A stretch of 64,000 bases of DNA from Carya illinoinensis. Lineage: Eukaryota; Streptophyta; Magnoliopsida; Fagales; Juglandaceae. Below the pieces are notes generated by a model. It worked only from the letters and a program-made list of their open reading frames with translations, was not told the origin of the DNA and did no database searches. A program made the translations under genes and the position numbers. The stretch lies in NCBI RefSeq assembly GCF_018687715.1, contig NC_056765.1, positions 26,991,129 through 27,055,128 on the forward strand, given 5' to 3'. Positions within the stretch are counted from its first letter, which is position 1, and every line of letters begins with the position of its first letter. Positions 23,771-37,015 of this stretch are shown one piece after another.

Positions 23771-26100
23771 TCTCATTTTTACTTTTTCCATTCATCCAAA
23801 TGCACCTGATAGACATGACCATTTAATCCATGCATCAACAAAAATATCGTTAACCATTTCTCTTCAATTCAAAAATTTCAAATTTGCGTCAAATGAATAC
23901 CAACAATCATATAATTTCTTACTACATTGGGTGGTGCATTATACGAATCATATCTATTACAAACTGAGCTACTAATTATATAAAAGATAAATATCACTAG
24001 TATAAGTTATTTGAGGACTCTACTCGTGACTAAAACCAACAGCTACCAAGTAAAACACACCACATATTAATCTGGACTTTTCTGATACAGTCCCATCCAC
24101 AGTTCTACTTGGTCACTTTTTCAAAGAAAGGTGGTGAACACCAACATCTCCCACAACTGTCAGCCCAATCGGTGGTTGGTCATATCACCCCGCCAAGACC
24201 CGATCCTGATCTTTTGCTCGGAATCTTAACAGTAGAGTCAAACGATGCCTAATTTAAGAGTGAAAATGAAACAACCCGGGTAATGAGTGAAAATACAATG
24301 ACATGAAACAGGAAAGTTATTTTTTTCCCTAAAAAGATGATCAACAAAGATGTAGAAATCATGGAAACACACATATGGCATGTAGTCGAACACATGTACA
24401 GTCATCATTGGTTGAGCATTGCAAATATTCAGATATAAGAAAATAAGACAATTATCAACCTTCTACCTTTATACTAGCCAAACCCTCATTCAACACCTTT
24501 GAGACCCATCCAAAACTAACAGCTCAACCTTGACCAAACTATCACTTTTTGCAGCCTCAAATATCATTCCTTTCTTTGCATTATATGTTTATCTATTAGA
24601 ACTGGTCCCTTTTATGACTTTCTTCCTTAATGGCTCAAGTTAGTATAAGCATTAGCATTATGTCTATTATGGTCATTATTATTATTATTATTAAATGTTT
24701 CTTTATTAATGTTATTATGATAATTAATATTATAATTATTATTGGAGTCATTAATGGTATTATTATTTGTTAAAATGGGTGTTTGATGAAAACTAAATAT
24801 TGACCAATATTTATAGCAATCCTTTCAATTCGTTTCACTTTACATGCTTTTGCATATTGTGATAATTTGCTAGCTAGATCCTGAAGTGAGTTCAGAGAAG
24901 AGTATTGAAAGTGTACATTTTGAGGATGAACTCACAATATGTGAGTCCATCCTGCACTCTGATTTCATAGTAACTTGTGCTGCACGTTTTCCTTTCACAA
25001 ATGATTAGTGTCAGATTTTTTCCTGTTGGTGTACTCATATAGTAGTGTATATGAGTTATATTTACATTTATTTGGACTGTTGCGTATGGCATTCTTAGTG
25101 TTCCAATAAGAGTTTAAATAACTTCCATGGGAACACAGATTTGGATGTTAGTATCTGTGGAAAAACTAGATATGTAAACAAGATGCATGTAGGAAAATTA
25201 CGATGTAAATGACCAGGCCCCCCTATGGAATATAAGCATTGGACTATACCTGAGGATTTGTCATCGATGGATAGATATGTCCAGCCCCCCCTGATGCAAG
25301 TAAAAGCACCTTTGATTATAAACCTTATCACCTGAAAATAACATGACAAATCCACAAACTTTCAGAAATTGTACAACACCATTTTCCAGGGAAATTTTTT
25401 TGCAAAACTACGCCCCACTTAGTTTATGTGTACATAAACTAAGTATGCTTTGTAACGAGCAGTGTTCCAGTATTAATCATAGTTGCACAAGGTAAATATA
25501 CTACGTCATGGCATGCTTTCCAAAGTGTATTAAGTCTTGCAGTGATGAGATTTATTTGTTGTTAATGGTGAGACGTATAAGTGACTAACATTCAGTACAT
25601 ATATAAGTGTACTATCGGCGATTCACATTTTTGGACAGAAAGTTGCTATAGAAGTCATTCAGATAGAGAGTGCCCTTCATGTCATCCTATAATACCCAGT
25701 TTGAAGAAGAATCTCGGCCAAATCTGTTGAAACAAGACTCAATTTAAACAAGCAAAATGTTGATTCAATTTGGTGGTTCCATATGGACGAAGCTACCCTT
25801 GATCGATCTGAGAAGAGATTGCATGAACTATCTATAAAGGAAATAAAATAAAAGTATAAAGTTCAGGTTTCACCTTCTGATTCTTTAGGACTAAGCTTGG
25901 AAAATTTTTTAGTCATCAGTGTTTAATTCCGATCGTTGGAACGAAGACTATTCAAAATAGGTATATGGTTGCAGTAAGATGGAGCATAATACCTAGCTAC
26001 GTTCAAAAATTCCAATTGGAATGCAGATTCTTTTTTTCCCTACAAATCACAGAGGAAACCCTAAAGACGCCAATTGAAACTAAAGTAGCTACTTCTCTTG
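23771..26100. other. No recognisable gene
   Basis: Short open stretches only (for example 25095-25355 minus) with no family match. An ATT/TTA-rich microsatellite-like tract lies at 24677-24770. Confidence 0.4.
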
Positions 26101-26102
26101 CA

Positions 26103-26188
26103 TAGAGAGAGAGAGAGAGAGAGAGACTCACCAGCTAGGGGAGGCAGCGACGGTGCGGCCGTGGGAAGGGGCAACAGTGGGCACAACA

Positions 26189-26235
<47 letters not shown>
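26103..26235. repeat. Two (GA)n microsatellites
   Basis: AG runs at about 26105-26127 and 26191-26233, separated by a GC-richer stretch that resembles a gene 5' end but opens no convincing frame. Confidence 0.85.
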
Positions 26236-26746
26236 ACAAAAGTGAAAGACAAAATCGGGATAGGGAAGAAGAAATAAGAAATAAAAGCCTAATTTTGAAA
26301 TCGGGACATTTTACAACACTAATACGTATTTGCGGCTAATGTTTTCGTGGCTAAAATAGATAAGCCACATTAATGAGGATACAAATTAAATAATTTTTTG
26401 TGACAACTTTATTCTATGGTAAAAGACAATCTAAATCATCACAATAACTATTTTTCCACTAAATGTCTATATGCTGCCTATGTTTATTACCCAGAAAACT
26501 ATAGGCGTGGTACGAAAAAATATTTTGCCATCAAATATTATCAACCATGATAATCTCATGGGAAAATGCCTATATTTATTCTCTCCAACAATTTTGATGG
26601 CAAAAGACCACTTTTTCTCACGATATTATGCCGTGGAAAAAAAACTCGTGGCAAAAGCCACAATATGTTGTAGTGGATCTGTTCACATGTTTACATTTTT
26701 GCCCATCTACTTTGTTTATTTCCCTTTTGTGTCTTTCTGACTTACT

Positions 26747-28153
26747 TTGTTTTATTCAATTTCAAACCGCACACAACACAAATCCTCTCTCTCCCTCTTG
26801 AATTCTTCTCCTTTGTCTTCTTTCCCGACAGCATATCTATCCACTCTTACCAATGCTCTCTGTCTCCATCCTATTTTCTCTTTATTTTTCTCTCACGAAT
26901 CAACAGCTTCCCAAGAGAAATTGGCCAAACTCTTCCTTGCTGCACCTCCACAAAACCATCGGTCACGAGTTGCTGTTAATCCCTCTATCGCTGCACTTAG
27001 ACGAATTGAGAAAAAGGGAGGGAGCAAATTAAAGGTTCCTATAAGCTTACAAAAACTTGAGACTCTTAGCCTCATATAACCTCATGCCAAAACCAGGTTT
27101 CAAATTCTTCAAACTTTAAGGTTTGAGTCTTTTTTGGAAATCCAAGGTTTCAAAATTTTGAATACTTCAGAAATGATTTTGATCATATTTGAGGTTTTAA
27201 GTTCACAAGCAAATACTAGCAGTAAGTAGACATTTTCATAAGATCTTCGTTAAGAGATGGACTAGGCACAATTAGAATGGAAACATAAATGATATTATCA
27301 GATTAAGTTTACATAAATTTGAGACTCGTAGCCTCATTTTTCATACACTCATTCTGTTCATAAAATGTCATGCTATCCCTATCCAAAGGAGTTGGCAAGC
27401 AAAATGAAGAGTCCAGTAAGTACTCCAACCTTTTGTTCTCCTGTCGAATGACTCATTTCCTTACGTAAGATTCCTGAACAATCAGCTAGAGTACAAAAAT
27501 TTGTTCATTAAACTTTTCCACCTCGTGGGTTTTAGACTGCAACCACTAGAAAAAAGCAACGATGGATGAGGAATAGTGAGTATTTAGACTCACCAATTTG
27601 TAAATGGCATCAGCATTTGACTTATTAGGTAGATTTTTTTTCCCTGCATCATGACACCTATGGAAGATGCTGAAATTATTGGTGCCTGAGGTGTAGAATA
27701 CCTCATATTTTGATCAAAAGGATTGTTTAATGAAGAAGGCTAAGCCATTGCAAGAAGAAAAGAAAGCTTAGAGAGTGAGAATGATGATGGAATTCAGAGA
27801 GAAGAGAAGTTTTGATGCAAAATAAAAGAAACACAAGACGGAATTTACATAGTTAGACAAACCATCAGCTCTTCAAATTATACATAGTCAAAGATTATAA
27901 GATATGTTGGATGGATATTGCCAAAAGTATTCAACTAAGCCAGCGAAATTCACAGCAGATTGTTCCTATTTTCTCATAAATGCTACACTTCTGTTGTGAT
28001 CTGCTGATATTGATTTTGTAGCTGAACTCTCTCTCATTCCAGCCTCTCTATTCGTGGCTACAAGTTTTGAGTATACCAGTTAGTTAATTTTTTCAATTCT
28101 TTATTTTCTTATTATAACATTGTATTCTTTTTATCTTTATTCGCCAGCCTTTG
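26747..28153. other. Pyrimidine-rich leader-like stretch, then AT-rich DNA
   Basis: 26747-27079 is open on the plus strand for 110 codons, but it is CT-rich, low in complexity and matches nothing I know. It may be the remains of a gene 5' region. 27080-28153 shows no coding signal. Confidence 0.3.
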
Positions 28154-28417
28154 TCATAACTCTGATAATTGATGGTTGAGGCGATCAGCCTCACCCAGCT
28201 TTGCCAGTAACCTCTGAGATAAGGTCATAACAGAGACAGCATATTGGGCACTGAGCATTCTGGATTCTGCAACAACCTTAGAATCAGTTCTCCCATAATT
28301 ATACATCTTTGCTCCTATCATAGCATGGATAGTCTCAAGTGAGAAAATTGGTGATTGAGACATAGAGGGATTATTGGAATGAAATTGCACGGCCATACTA
28401 TTGTGATGGATAAACAA
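28154..28417 (-). other. Unrecognised 87-codon open frame
   Basis: Open for 87 residues with balanced composition (core MLSAQYAVSVMTLSQRLLAK). It lacks splice partners or a motif I can name. An ATG at about 28395 is the likelier start. Could be an exon of a decayed gene or chance. Confidence 0.25.
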
Positions 28418-29127
28418 AAATTAGGTAAAGGATCGATGTGAGAATTCTTCGTGGGTATCCTTTGGGTAATATTGATCCTTTAAATAGAGAATTGGAGCAT
28501 TTCAAATTTTTAAAAATCCCACTTGTTTTTCTTTCGGCTCTTAGTCATCATTACGAGATTTGTCGGATTCCATCACTGAAAAGCTACCCTACTAACCCAA
28601 GGCCGAAAGGATTTTTGATGTTTTGAGCTTTGTCAGATGCACATTGCTGAAAGGCTACCCTACTAGCCAACACCGAAATGTTATCCAGGTCCCTGACAAC
28701 GGACATAAGGAAATCACCAACGTATAATGGGACTGGCTCGGGTGTTTTTTCATAACATCTGGAGGACAAAAGATTATCAGCACATTATTAGCACAAGACT
28801 TTAGCCAGATGTAGTATTGTTGAAATCTCTTATCTCTGGTCAAATACAAATAAAATAAAAGTAATTTTACAAATAACCGTGAAGTGCATAAACGCCGGGT
28901 AATTTTTTTAGAAAAGATCAGGGTCCACTATTAAAAAATTAATTTTTTTCATGTGAGTCTCATGTTTTAATCACTTTTTTCAAAGTGATTACGGACGGTT
29001 GCACAATTCACGATTACAAATATCTTTTCTCATTAAAATAAGTATCTTCAATTACAACTTTTTACTTTCATGCTTAATTTTTATTATATCATGCATAAGG
29101 TCGGTTATACCGCCTGAATATTTTTAT

Positions 29128-29235
29128 CTATGGCAAATTTTTATTCCCATAATTTACATTCCAATCATATCTATGGTAGATTTGATCCTCATAGTTTACA
29201 TACCAATTATATTTGTGGCAAAATTTTATTCCCAT
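29128..29235. repeat. 43-bp tandem repeat, left part of a split array
   Basis: About two and a half units with CATAGTTTACATACC and CTATGGCAAATTTTTATTCC cores. These are the reverse complement of the array at 17431-17690. The array is cut by the element starting at 29236 and resumes at 39231 with CCCATAGTTTACATAC. Confidence 0.85.
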
Positions 29236-30099
29236 TGTAACAGTCGGGTCCAGTGTCGAGCTATTTAAAAAAAAAAATTGATTTATATGTGCGAAAAGCC
29301 CGTTTGAGCTTTCAAATATTTCTTTGGGTTGGATATTTAGGTTAAAAATCTTTTTATGGGCCGAGATAATTTTTGAACAAGTTAGATTAGTTTTTTGGAT
29401 TGAGTCGAGGTCCAAAACTCAGAAAATAGCCCATTTATTAATTTTGTTGCAACAGTATATATTCACATGTTACATAAGTTCATGCACAACCCCCATTGAC
29501 TTTTCTTCATGTCCGTTTTCCACGGCATGCGTGATGCATGTCTCCTTCTTTGCCCTTCTAGGTTTTTTTTTTTTTAATCACCTATAAATATGCATGTATT
29601 CCTCCCATGCACGTACGTGATCTACTCCCACTAGAGTTTTCAACAGCGGCTCTTTATTCCGCTACTTTGATCAAGCAACCACATATATCTTCTCCTGACT
29701 TTCTCTCCATTTTATTTTTTTTACTCCCGACGATTTTACAGTTTACCTTTTTCATTTCTCATATAAAATCTTCCTCTAACAGATTTAGATACTCAAACTC
29801 TCCCTGCTTATCAATCTATATCTCACTCCCTCAAGGTAGTTTTCCCCTTCCCTTCTCTAGGGTTTTCTTATCACTCACATATATGTACAAATATATTACT
29901 TTCATGCAAAGAGAAACTGCCCAAGCACTCTTCAGCCTTCCCCCATTGTCATCTTCTCTGCTTAGCACCCTGCTGCATGTCATCACCCCACAAGCATGAC
30001 AACGCTATCGTTGGAAGTTTCGCTTCCGTTTCACCAACGAAAATAGCCCTTTCGTCCCCTGTTTTACTACGCAAGCTTTTCCTTGCCACCATTAGGGCC

Positions 30100-32084
30100 T
30101 TTTATGACCTTTGATGGTGGAAAGGGGTAGAAGGGTAGGAAAGGAAGGAGATGACTATCAGGAGGAAGAAGACTTGTTTTAGCTTTGAGGATTTGCGGAA
30201 TGGATGAAGAAGTAAGGGAAGCTCGAAACGCACCTTTTGAAGTAAGGGAATAAAGTTGAAGCACACCATTTTGGAGGACCACTTGAAGCAGCGCACCTTT
30301 TTGGAGGACCACTTGAAGCGCACCATTTAGTTTAATATGCCTTATGTTTCGGCTTGTAGTTGGCCTTTATTACAATCTGTAGTTTGTTATTTTCCTGCTT
30401 ACGTCTTAGCATTTTAGTGGAGAGGGTTGTTAAGCCGTAGAGCACATGAGAGAGTGGAGGAGAGGAGAGAATCATTCTGGAAAAATTATTGAAGTTGAAT
30501 CTGTGTACGGAGGTTTGGAAGCCCTCGAAGCCTTCCTCAGCAATACGTATGGCTCTATGAGTATTTTCATCAAACACTTTTGTTGAACCCAAAGCTTCAA
30601 ATTTCATGTAATTTACACATAGATTTTAATAATAACAAATGAGTTCAAGCATAAAGGAATCTCAACCTCAAATTTTCTACACAAATGGAGCCAAGCACAT
30701 CAATGAATTAAGCATGGGCAAGAAATGAAATAAGTTAACATTAAAGCTCATAGAGTAATTTTGTAAATCTCTTGAAAAATTCAAAATTAGGATTAAGGCT
30801 CAAAATTAATATTTTATCATAAAATATGAAAATACATTGTTCACATGTGCATGGATATTTTGAAAATTAAATTTGAAAATTTTGAAAGATGATTGATTGT
30901 CATCCTTCATATTTGCATAACATGATTAAAAGTTTCAATTTTGAAAATATTAAAAATGATTGATTGTCATCCTTCACAGGCGCATGTTTTATTTGAATAT
31001 TTTCAACAGTGATTGATGCTCTTTTTGACTTATGAAAAAAGGTAGATAATTTTGTTTGAAAATTTTAAAAAGTAAATAATACTTCTTTTGTCATATGTGA
31101 AAAGTAAAAAGATTAGATTTGAAATTTTTGAAAAGTGAATGATGTTGTCTTTGAAAATTAAAAAAGAAGAAACTTTTATTTCAATTTTTTGAAAAGTGAA
31201 TGATGTTGTTTTTGACAAATTGAAAAAGAAGATTCTTTTATTTGAATTTTTTTAAAAGTGAATGATATTGTATTTGACGTACATGTGAATCTTTTCAAAT
31301 TTGAAAATTAACTTTCATATAATTATAAACAGCTCAATTGAGATCTTCAAATTTACAACATCAAGAGTATACGCATAGCATTGCAAGTTTTGCAACAATC
31401 ATTCAAAGTTTTCAATCTCTCTTTTCTAAGCATTGTGCCTTAAACCTTATTAATTTTGAAATAGATATAGTTTAAGTTGTATTGTTCTTATTTACTTATC
31501 GAGGAGTGTTCTCTGATAATCTACCTACTATCAGCTCTTGTATCAGTAAAATGGTGTGTATAACCCTTGTACGTGTAGAAAATGTTCTACATAGGGAATA
31601 GTTGAATCACCACTGTAAGGTGATTGCAAGTGTAGAGGATGTTCTACACGGATCCTTTGTAGCGATGTTGTTCAAAGGTATAATAGATTTCTATCTCCAC
31701 CTGAACAAGATTGAATAGAATTTGGGGATCCTCAAGGGGTAACTTGAGGCAAGGACGTAGGCAGCAGGCCGAACCTCGTTAAAATACTGAATTTGCTTCT
31801 CTCTTACCCTGACTCTTTATATTTATTACTGTTTCGTATTTTGCTTACATTTTATATTGTATATTTTATTTATAATTATTAATTTTTAAATACAATCCAA
31901 TTCACCCCCCTCTAGTGTTAGTCATCTGAGCAACAACCTTTCCTGTGTTAATCATTTTCCATTCTATAGCTTTCATTTGTAATCAAAGATTTCCAGTACA
32001 TTACATATATAATTCATCACATCCTTCCAACATTTCATACATACTTTCCCTATTTTATCTTTATATACAAGAGGTTTCATAACA
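30100..32084 (+). repeat. 5' LTR of the gypsy element, interrupted
   Basis: About 625 bp after removal of the nested solo LTR and its duplicated 5 bases. The first bases are TTTTATGACC where the 3' LTR has TGTTATGACC, so one terminal base has mutated. It has one extra copy of a GGAGGACCACTTGAAG unit compared with the 3' LTR. Confidence 0.92.
30581..31935. repeat. 1,355-bp solo LTR inside the gypsy 5' LTR
   Basis: It starts TGTTGAACCC and ends GAGCAACA. The flanking duplication is ACTTT/ACCTT with one mismatch (30576-30580 and 31936-31940). The uninterrupted 3' LTR has the single ACCTT. The tail contains AATTCACCCCCCTCTAG and GGACGTAGGCAGCAGGCCG-like text as in long copia (SIRE/Maximus-type) LTRs. 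30880-31290 holds diverged direct repeats of about 55 bases with GTGAATGATGTTGT. Confidence 0.88.
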
Positions 32085-32112
32085 AGTGGTATCAAGAGAC
32101 TTTCGATCCTCC

Positions 32113-35100
32113 ATGGCTGACAACGCTAGAACCAAACATCAAGAGCTTGTCCTCAAGAAAGATGCCTAAGACCGCAGGAATGAAGCACAGGATGCACGTT
32201 TACAAGCTCTCCATAAAAAACTTGTTCAACTCGCTGCCTTGGTCCGCAACATGGCCACTAATCTGAACCTGCAACACGACACCAATGTGGAACTTGAGAT
32301 GGAACCCATTGACTAGCGCAGAAACCCCAATAGAGGAGTGAAATTGGATTTTTCCCATTTTCTGGGGAGGACCCCGCTGCATGGATTTTTAAGGCTAACC
32401 ATTACTTTAATTTCCACCAAACTCTGCCAGCTCAACACCTTCTTATGTCATCTTATCACATGGAATGAGAAGTCTTATCTTGGTACCAAAGGGCCTTTGA
32501 CAGTGGATAAATTACTTCTACAGCCCAATTTGAATCATTGACTAATCGGCTCAGGGGACTTACTGACCCACATAAGCTAAGATGCTTTCTAAGTGGGTTG
32601 AAAGATGAAATCAGGCTTCCCATTAAGATGCTAAACCCATTAAATCTGGGGGCAGCCTTTGGCCTAGCAAAAATCCAAGAGGAATAAGTGGTAAGTATAA
32701 AAAAAATAAAATAAAAATAAAAATAAAAAATCAACAAGAGGATATGGAGAGAAGATACATATAGCAACAGAAAGGAGCTATAGTCCATTTAGTAATGCAG
32801 GAGGGCACAGTATAACAACTACCAAAATTGCCAATAAGGGCCAGAAATACTCACCCCAACCCAAGAAAATCTACTCAACTCAGATGGATGAGAAGCAAAA
32901 GTGTGGCTTATGCTAGCATTGTGATGAGAAGTGGAATCCCAATCACGTATGCAAAACCCCAAGGGTTTTCTTCATGTTTGCAGAGGAGAATGGGCAGGAC
33001 AATAAGGTGGAGGAGGTGTTTTATGATTCAAGCGAGGTGGCATTAACTCCAATACCTGAAGGTAAGCCTGAAATTTCCCTCAATGCTAAAACAGACACTC
33101 CTTGTCATAATACTATGAGGTTGTGTGGGAAAATTGGGAATGGTATGGATGTGATCTTGGTAGACTCGAGAAGTACCCACAACTTCCTCGATCCTTCTAT
33201 TGTTAGGAAGAATCATATACCCTTAACAGGGGGAAACAATTGAAGGTAAAGGTAGCTAATGGGGTTGTCATACGTAGCCAAGGAAGCTGTAGCAATGTGG
33301 CTACCAAAGTCCAAGGGTCTTGGTTCAGCCCCTCTTATTGTGTTTTATCCTTAGCGGGATGTGATGTTGTCCTAGGGGTACAATGGTTGGAAACATTAGG
33401 TCCCATCATGTGGTACTTTTCTAACTTACACATGGCATTTCAATGGGAAGGCAGCCATGTTAGCTTAATGGGGTTAAAGTCGACAAGGACTTCTTTTGTG
33501 GAAGGCAATAAAATGGAGTTGAGTAGTTTTACAAAAGGGAAAGCTATATTGCTGCAATTAATTTCTAATGAAGTGCAGGAAATATACAGCAAACAATGAC
33601 CAGAAATTGACCAGTTGCTGCTCCAGTTTGAGTCACTCTTCCAAGAACCCGTGGGGCTACCTCCTAAGAGAGATCATGACCATAGAATAGTTTTGAAGTA
33701 AGGCACCAGCCCAATTTCAACTCGCCCCTACAGATACCTGTATTACCAGAAGGCAGAAATTGAGAAGATAGTGATAGAGCTTCTAAAAACAGGGGTGATA
33801 AGGCCCAATTATAGCCCTTTCTCATCCCCTGTCCTCTTGGTTAGAAAATCTGATGGGAGTTGGCACCTATTTGTGGATTATAGGGCCTTGAACCAAGAAA
33901 TAGTGAAAGATAAGTTCCCTATTCCCATCATTGACGAACTTTTGGATGAGCTACATGGAGCCGAAGTGTTCTCAAAGCTAGACCTAAGGTCTAGATATCA
34001 TCAAATTCGAGTGGTGCTGAAGGATATCCCAAAAATGGCCTTCCGAACTCATGAAGGCCACTACGAATTCTTGGTCATGCCATTTGGGCTTACTAACACC
34101 CCATCAACATTTCAAGGCTTGATAAATGCAATTTTCAAACCTTTCCTACGAAGGTTTGTGCTGGTATTTTTTTATGACATCCTAGTTTATAGTCGCAGCT
34201 GGGTAGAACACATTGGGCATGTAAAACAAGTGCTGGAAATTCTAGCACGTCACCAATTGTTTGCGAAGAGGTCTAAGTATCATTTTGGGGTGACTGAAGT
34301 GGAGTATTTGGGGCACATTGTGATAGGAAAAGGAGTTAAGGCAGATCCTGAGAAGTTGGCAGCCATGGTGGATTGGCCAACTCCAAAGAACACTAAGTCC
34401 TTAAGGGGCTTCTTGGGGTTAACGAGGTATTACCACAAGTTTATACAAGGGTATGGGCTCATTGCTATCCCCTTAATTGGCCTTTTAAAAAAAAATGCAT
34501 TTGTGTGGAATGAATAGGCAGCTAGGGCTTTTCAGGAGCTTAAATCTGCAGTGACAGCACCCCCGATACTCAAATTACCAGATTTTTCTTAGCCTTTTAC
34601 CATTGAATGTGATACTAGTGGCGGGGGAATAGGGGCTGTGTTGATGAAGTATGGGCAGCCAATAGCCTTCCTGAGTAAAGCTTTAAAGGGGAAGGCACTA
34701 GACCTCTCCACCTATGAAAAGGAGTTGTTGGCCTTGGTAACAGCAGTTCAAAAATGGTGACATTACTTGTTGGGCCAAGCATTTGTCATAAAAAGGGAAC
34801 AGCAGACCCTTAAGTTCCTGCTAGAACAACAAGTGGGAACCACAGCCCAGCAGAAATGGATCGCCAAATTAATGGTGTACGATTTTTTAATAGAGTACAA
34901 GGCGGGTAAAGAAAACAAGGTGGCAAATGCTCTATCTAGAAGACACAAAGCTGAGGACAATTCTGAAAAATTGGAGGTTATGTTGGCCCTCATTATATTC
35001 CTGACCCCAAGTTGGATTAACGAGTTAAAAGAGAGCTATGCTCTTCCACGGATCTACAGCAAATTTTGTCTAAGTTTCAGGCTAAAGAAGAGAATCCTAA

Positions 35101-36398
35101 GGGAGTTATTGTACAACAAGGAATTGTACTAAAAAAGGGAAGGGTGATGATTGACTCGTAGTCCCCATTCAAAGAGAAGGTTCTAATATTTATTCATGAA
35201 GACTCTCAAGCAGGACATTCTAGGTATTTGAAGACCTACATGAGAGCTAAAAGAGACTTTTTGTGGAAGGGTATGAAGAAAGACATTAAAAGCGTGGTAC
35301 TCGAGTGTGATACTTGCCAAGTTAACAAGGCTGAAAATGTACTTTCTTCGGGGCTTTCCAGCCTCTGCCTATACCCAAGAGGGCTTGGGAAAAAATTTTC
35401 CTAGATTTTATAAAAGGGCTACCAGTCTTACAGGGATTCAGTGTGATCTTAGTGGTGGTGAACAGATTCACCGAGTTTGGCCATTATATGCCCCTAGATC
35501 ATCCCTATACTTCAAAGGTTTTCAAACTACATGGCCTACCCAAGGCCATAGCCTCAAATAGAGACTCAATCTTCCTAAGTTCATTTTAGAAGACCCTGTT
35601 TGAATTACAGGGGTCAATTCTAAAGTAAAGTTCCACCTACCATCCCAAGACCGAGGCCCTTAACAAGACCTTGGAGGACTATTTGAGATGCTATGCTGGG
35701 TTGAAGCCCAAGAGCTGGGCTCAGTGGCTACCCATGGCAAGATGGTGGTACAATACCTCTTACCACACCTCATCCAAAATGTCCCCATTCTATATGGGTA
35801 TATCACTCCAAAACTTAAGGCCTACGTACCAAGAACAACCACTAATGAAGCTATGGATCAACACCTCAGAACCAGAGAACAAATCAAGGCAATACTCAAG
35901 GCTAATCTAGACTTTGCACATCAAAGAATGAAACTTTACGCAAATAGGAAGAGAACAGAAAGAGAATTTGAGGTGGGGGACTGGGTTTACCTCCACTTAT
36001 AGCCTTATCGTTAGAAGACTGTCGCAGCCAAGTCACAACTTGAAGCTGTCGCCGAGGTTCTTTGGGCTTTCAAGGAGGCCCAACGACTAGGAAGAGTGGC
36101 GTATCATCTTGATCTACCATCAGAGGCCCGAATTCACCCAATGTTCCATGTTTCATGTCTCAAGCGGAAACATGGAACCTATATTCGTGCCTTACCTTCC
36201 TTGTCACCAGTCAACGCCCAGGGAGAAATACAACTGGAACCTGAAGCTGTTGTGGAATGCAGAATGAAGAGACAAGGCCCTAGGGCCGTCACTGAAGTAT
36301 TGGTTAAATCAATTAGGGCATCGGCTAAAGATAACAATTGGGAAGTATTGAGGAAGATGCAGGAACTTTACCTGCACCTTATGGGCAAGGTCTTTTAA
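32113..36398 (+). pseudogene. Decayed gypsy gag-pol polyprotein
   Basis: ATG at 32113 (MADNARTKHQELVLKKDA, then a stop). Gag fragments follow to about 32690, then a CX2C-type knuckle near 32905-32955. Protease shows VDSRSTHNFLD at about 33165, with the catalytic DSG changed to DSR. Reverse transcriptase lies at 33771-34517 (VDYRALN, MPFGLTN; the usual YxDD is read FYDI), then a stop. RNase H spans 34590-34930 (IECDTSGGGIGAV). The integrase HHCC region is at 35190-35330 (CDTCQVNK), with a damaged catalytic core to about 35800. The tail has ARIHPMFHVSCLKRK and a chromodomain-like segment. Numerous stops and frame changes exclude function. Confidence 0.9.
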
Positions 36399-36409
36399 GG
36401 CAAAGAGAT

Positions 36410-37010
36410 TGTTATGACCTCTGCTGGTGGGAAAGGGGTAGAAGGGTAGGAAAGGAAGGAGATGATTGTCGGGAGGAAGAATACTTGTCTTAGCTTTGAG
36501 GTTCTGTGGAATGGATGGAGAAGTGAAGTAAGGGAAGCTCGAAACGCACCGTTTGAAGTAAGGGAACAAAGTTGAAGCGCACTGTTTTGGAGGACCACTT
36601 GAAGCGCACCCTTTAGTTTAATATGCCTTATCTTTCGGCTTGTATTTGGCTTTTATTACAGTCTGTATTTTGTTATTTACCTGCTTACATGTTAGCATTT
36701 TAGTGGAGAGGGTTGTTACGCCGTAGAGCACATGAGAGAGTGGAGGAGAGGAGAGAATCATTTTGGAAAAATTATTGAAGTTGAATCTATGTATGGAGGT
36801 TTGGAAGCCCTCAAAACCTTCCTTAGCAATACATATGGGTCTATGAGTATTTTCATCAAACACCTTTCCTGCGTTAATTATTTTCCATTCTATAGCTTTC
36901 ATTTGTAATCAAAGATTTCTAGTACATTACATAAATCATTCATCACATCCTTCCAACATTTCATACATACTTTCCCTATTTTATCCTTATATACGAGAGA
37001 TTTCATAACA
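36410..37010 (+). repeat. 3' LTR of the gypsy element
   Basis: 601 bp, TGTTATGACC to TTCATAACA, uninterrupted. It serves as the reference for the insertion in the 5' LTR. Confidence 0.93.
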
Positions 37011-37015
37011 GGGCC

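Larger units (their letters stand above)
18981..26675. mobile_element. Cluster of CACTA-type transposon ends, boundaries uncertain
   Basis: CACTA-type left ends start at 18981 (CACTACAACATTTTGGG) and 22669 (CACTACAACAGAATCGCC). Right ends finish at 20253 (ATTTCTTGTAGTG) and 26675 (ATATGTTGTAGTG). The 18981 and 26675 ends share an 11-base terminus, and both are followed inward by repeated TGGCAAAA/TTTTGCCAC words, so they may bound one 7.7-kb element. However, the flanking triplets (TTC and GAT) do not match, so a clean 3-bp target duplication is missing. The 22669 end belongs to the GCAGCGATT hairpin array. No transposase was found inside. Confidence 0.45.
30100..37010 (+). mobile_element. 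Ty3/gypsy chromovirus-type retrotransposon, decayed
   Basis: The target duplication GGGCC lies at 30095-30099 and 37011-37015. The 5' LTR (30100-32084) is interrupted by a solo LTR. The 3' LTR is 36410-37010. The primer site TGGTATCAAGAG is at 32086-32097 and a purine-rich tract (AAGGCAAAGAGAT) precedes the 3' LTR. The order protease, reverse transcriptase, RNase H, integrase plus a C-terminal chromodomain-like tail is Ty3/gypsy. It sits inside the TGTAAC...CTACA element. Confidence 0.95.

Noticed and set aside
25260..25330. A serine-carboxypeptidase-like GAGH motif on the minus strand
   Set aside because: Too short, with stops on both sides in the needed frame and no other family motif.
18981..26675. 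One clean CACTA element from 18981 to 26675, or from 18981 to 20253
   Set aside because: Flanking triplets do not match for either pairing (TTC with GAT, TTC with AGT), so only terminus similarity supports them. Kept as an uncertain cluster.
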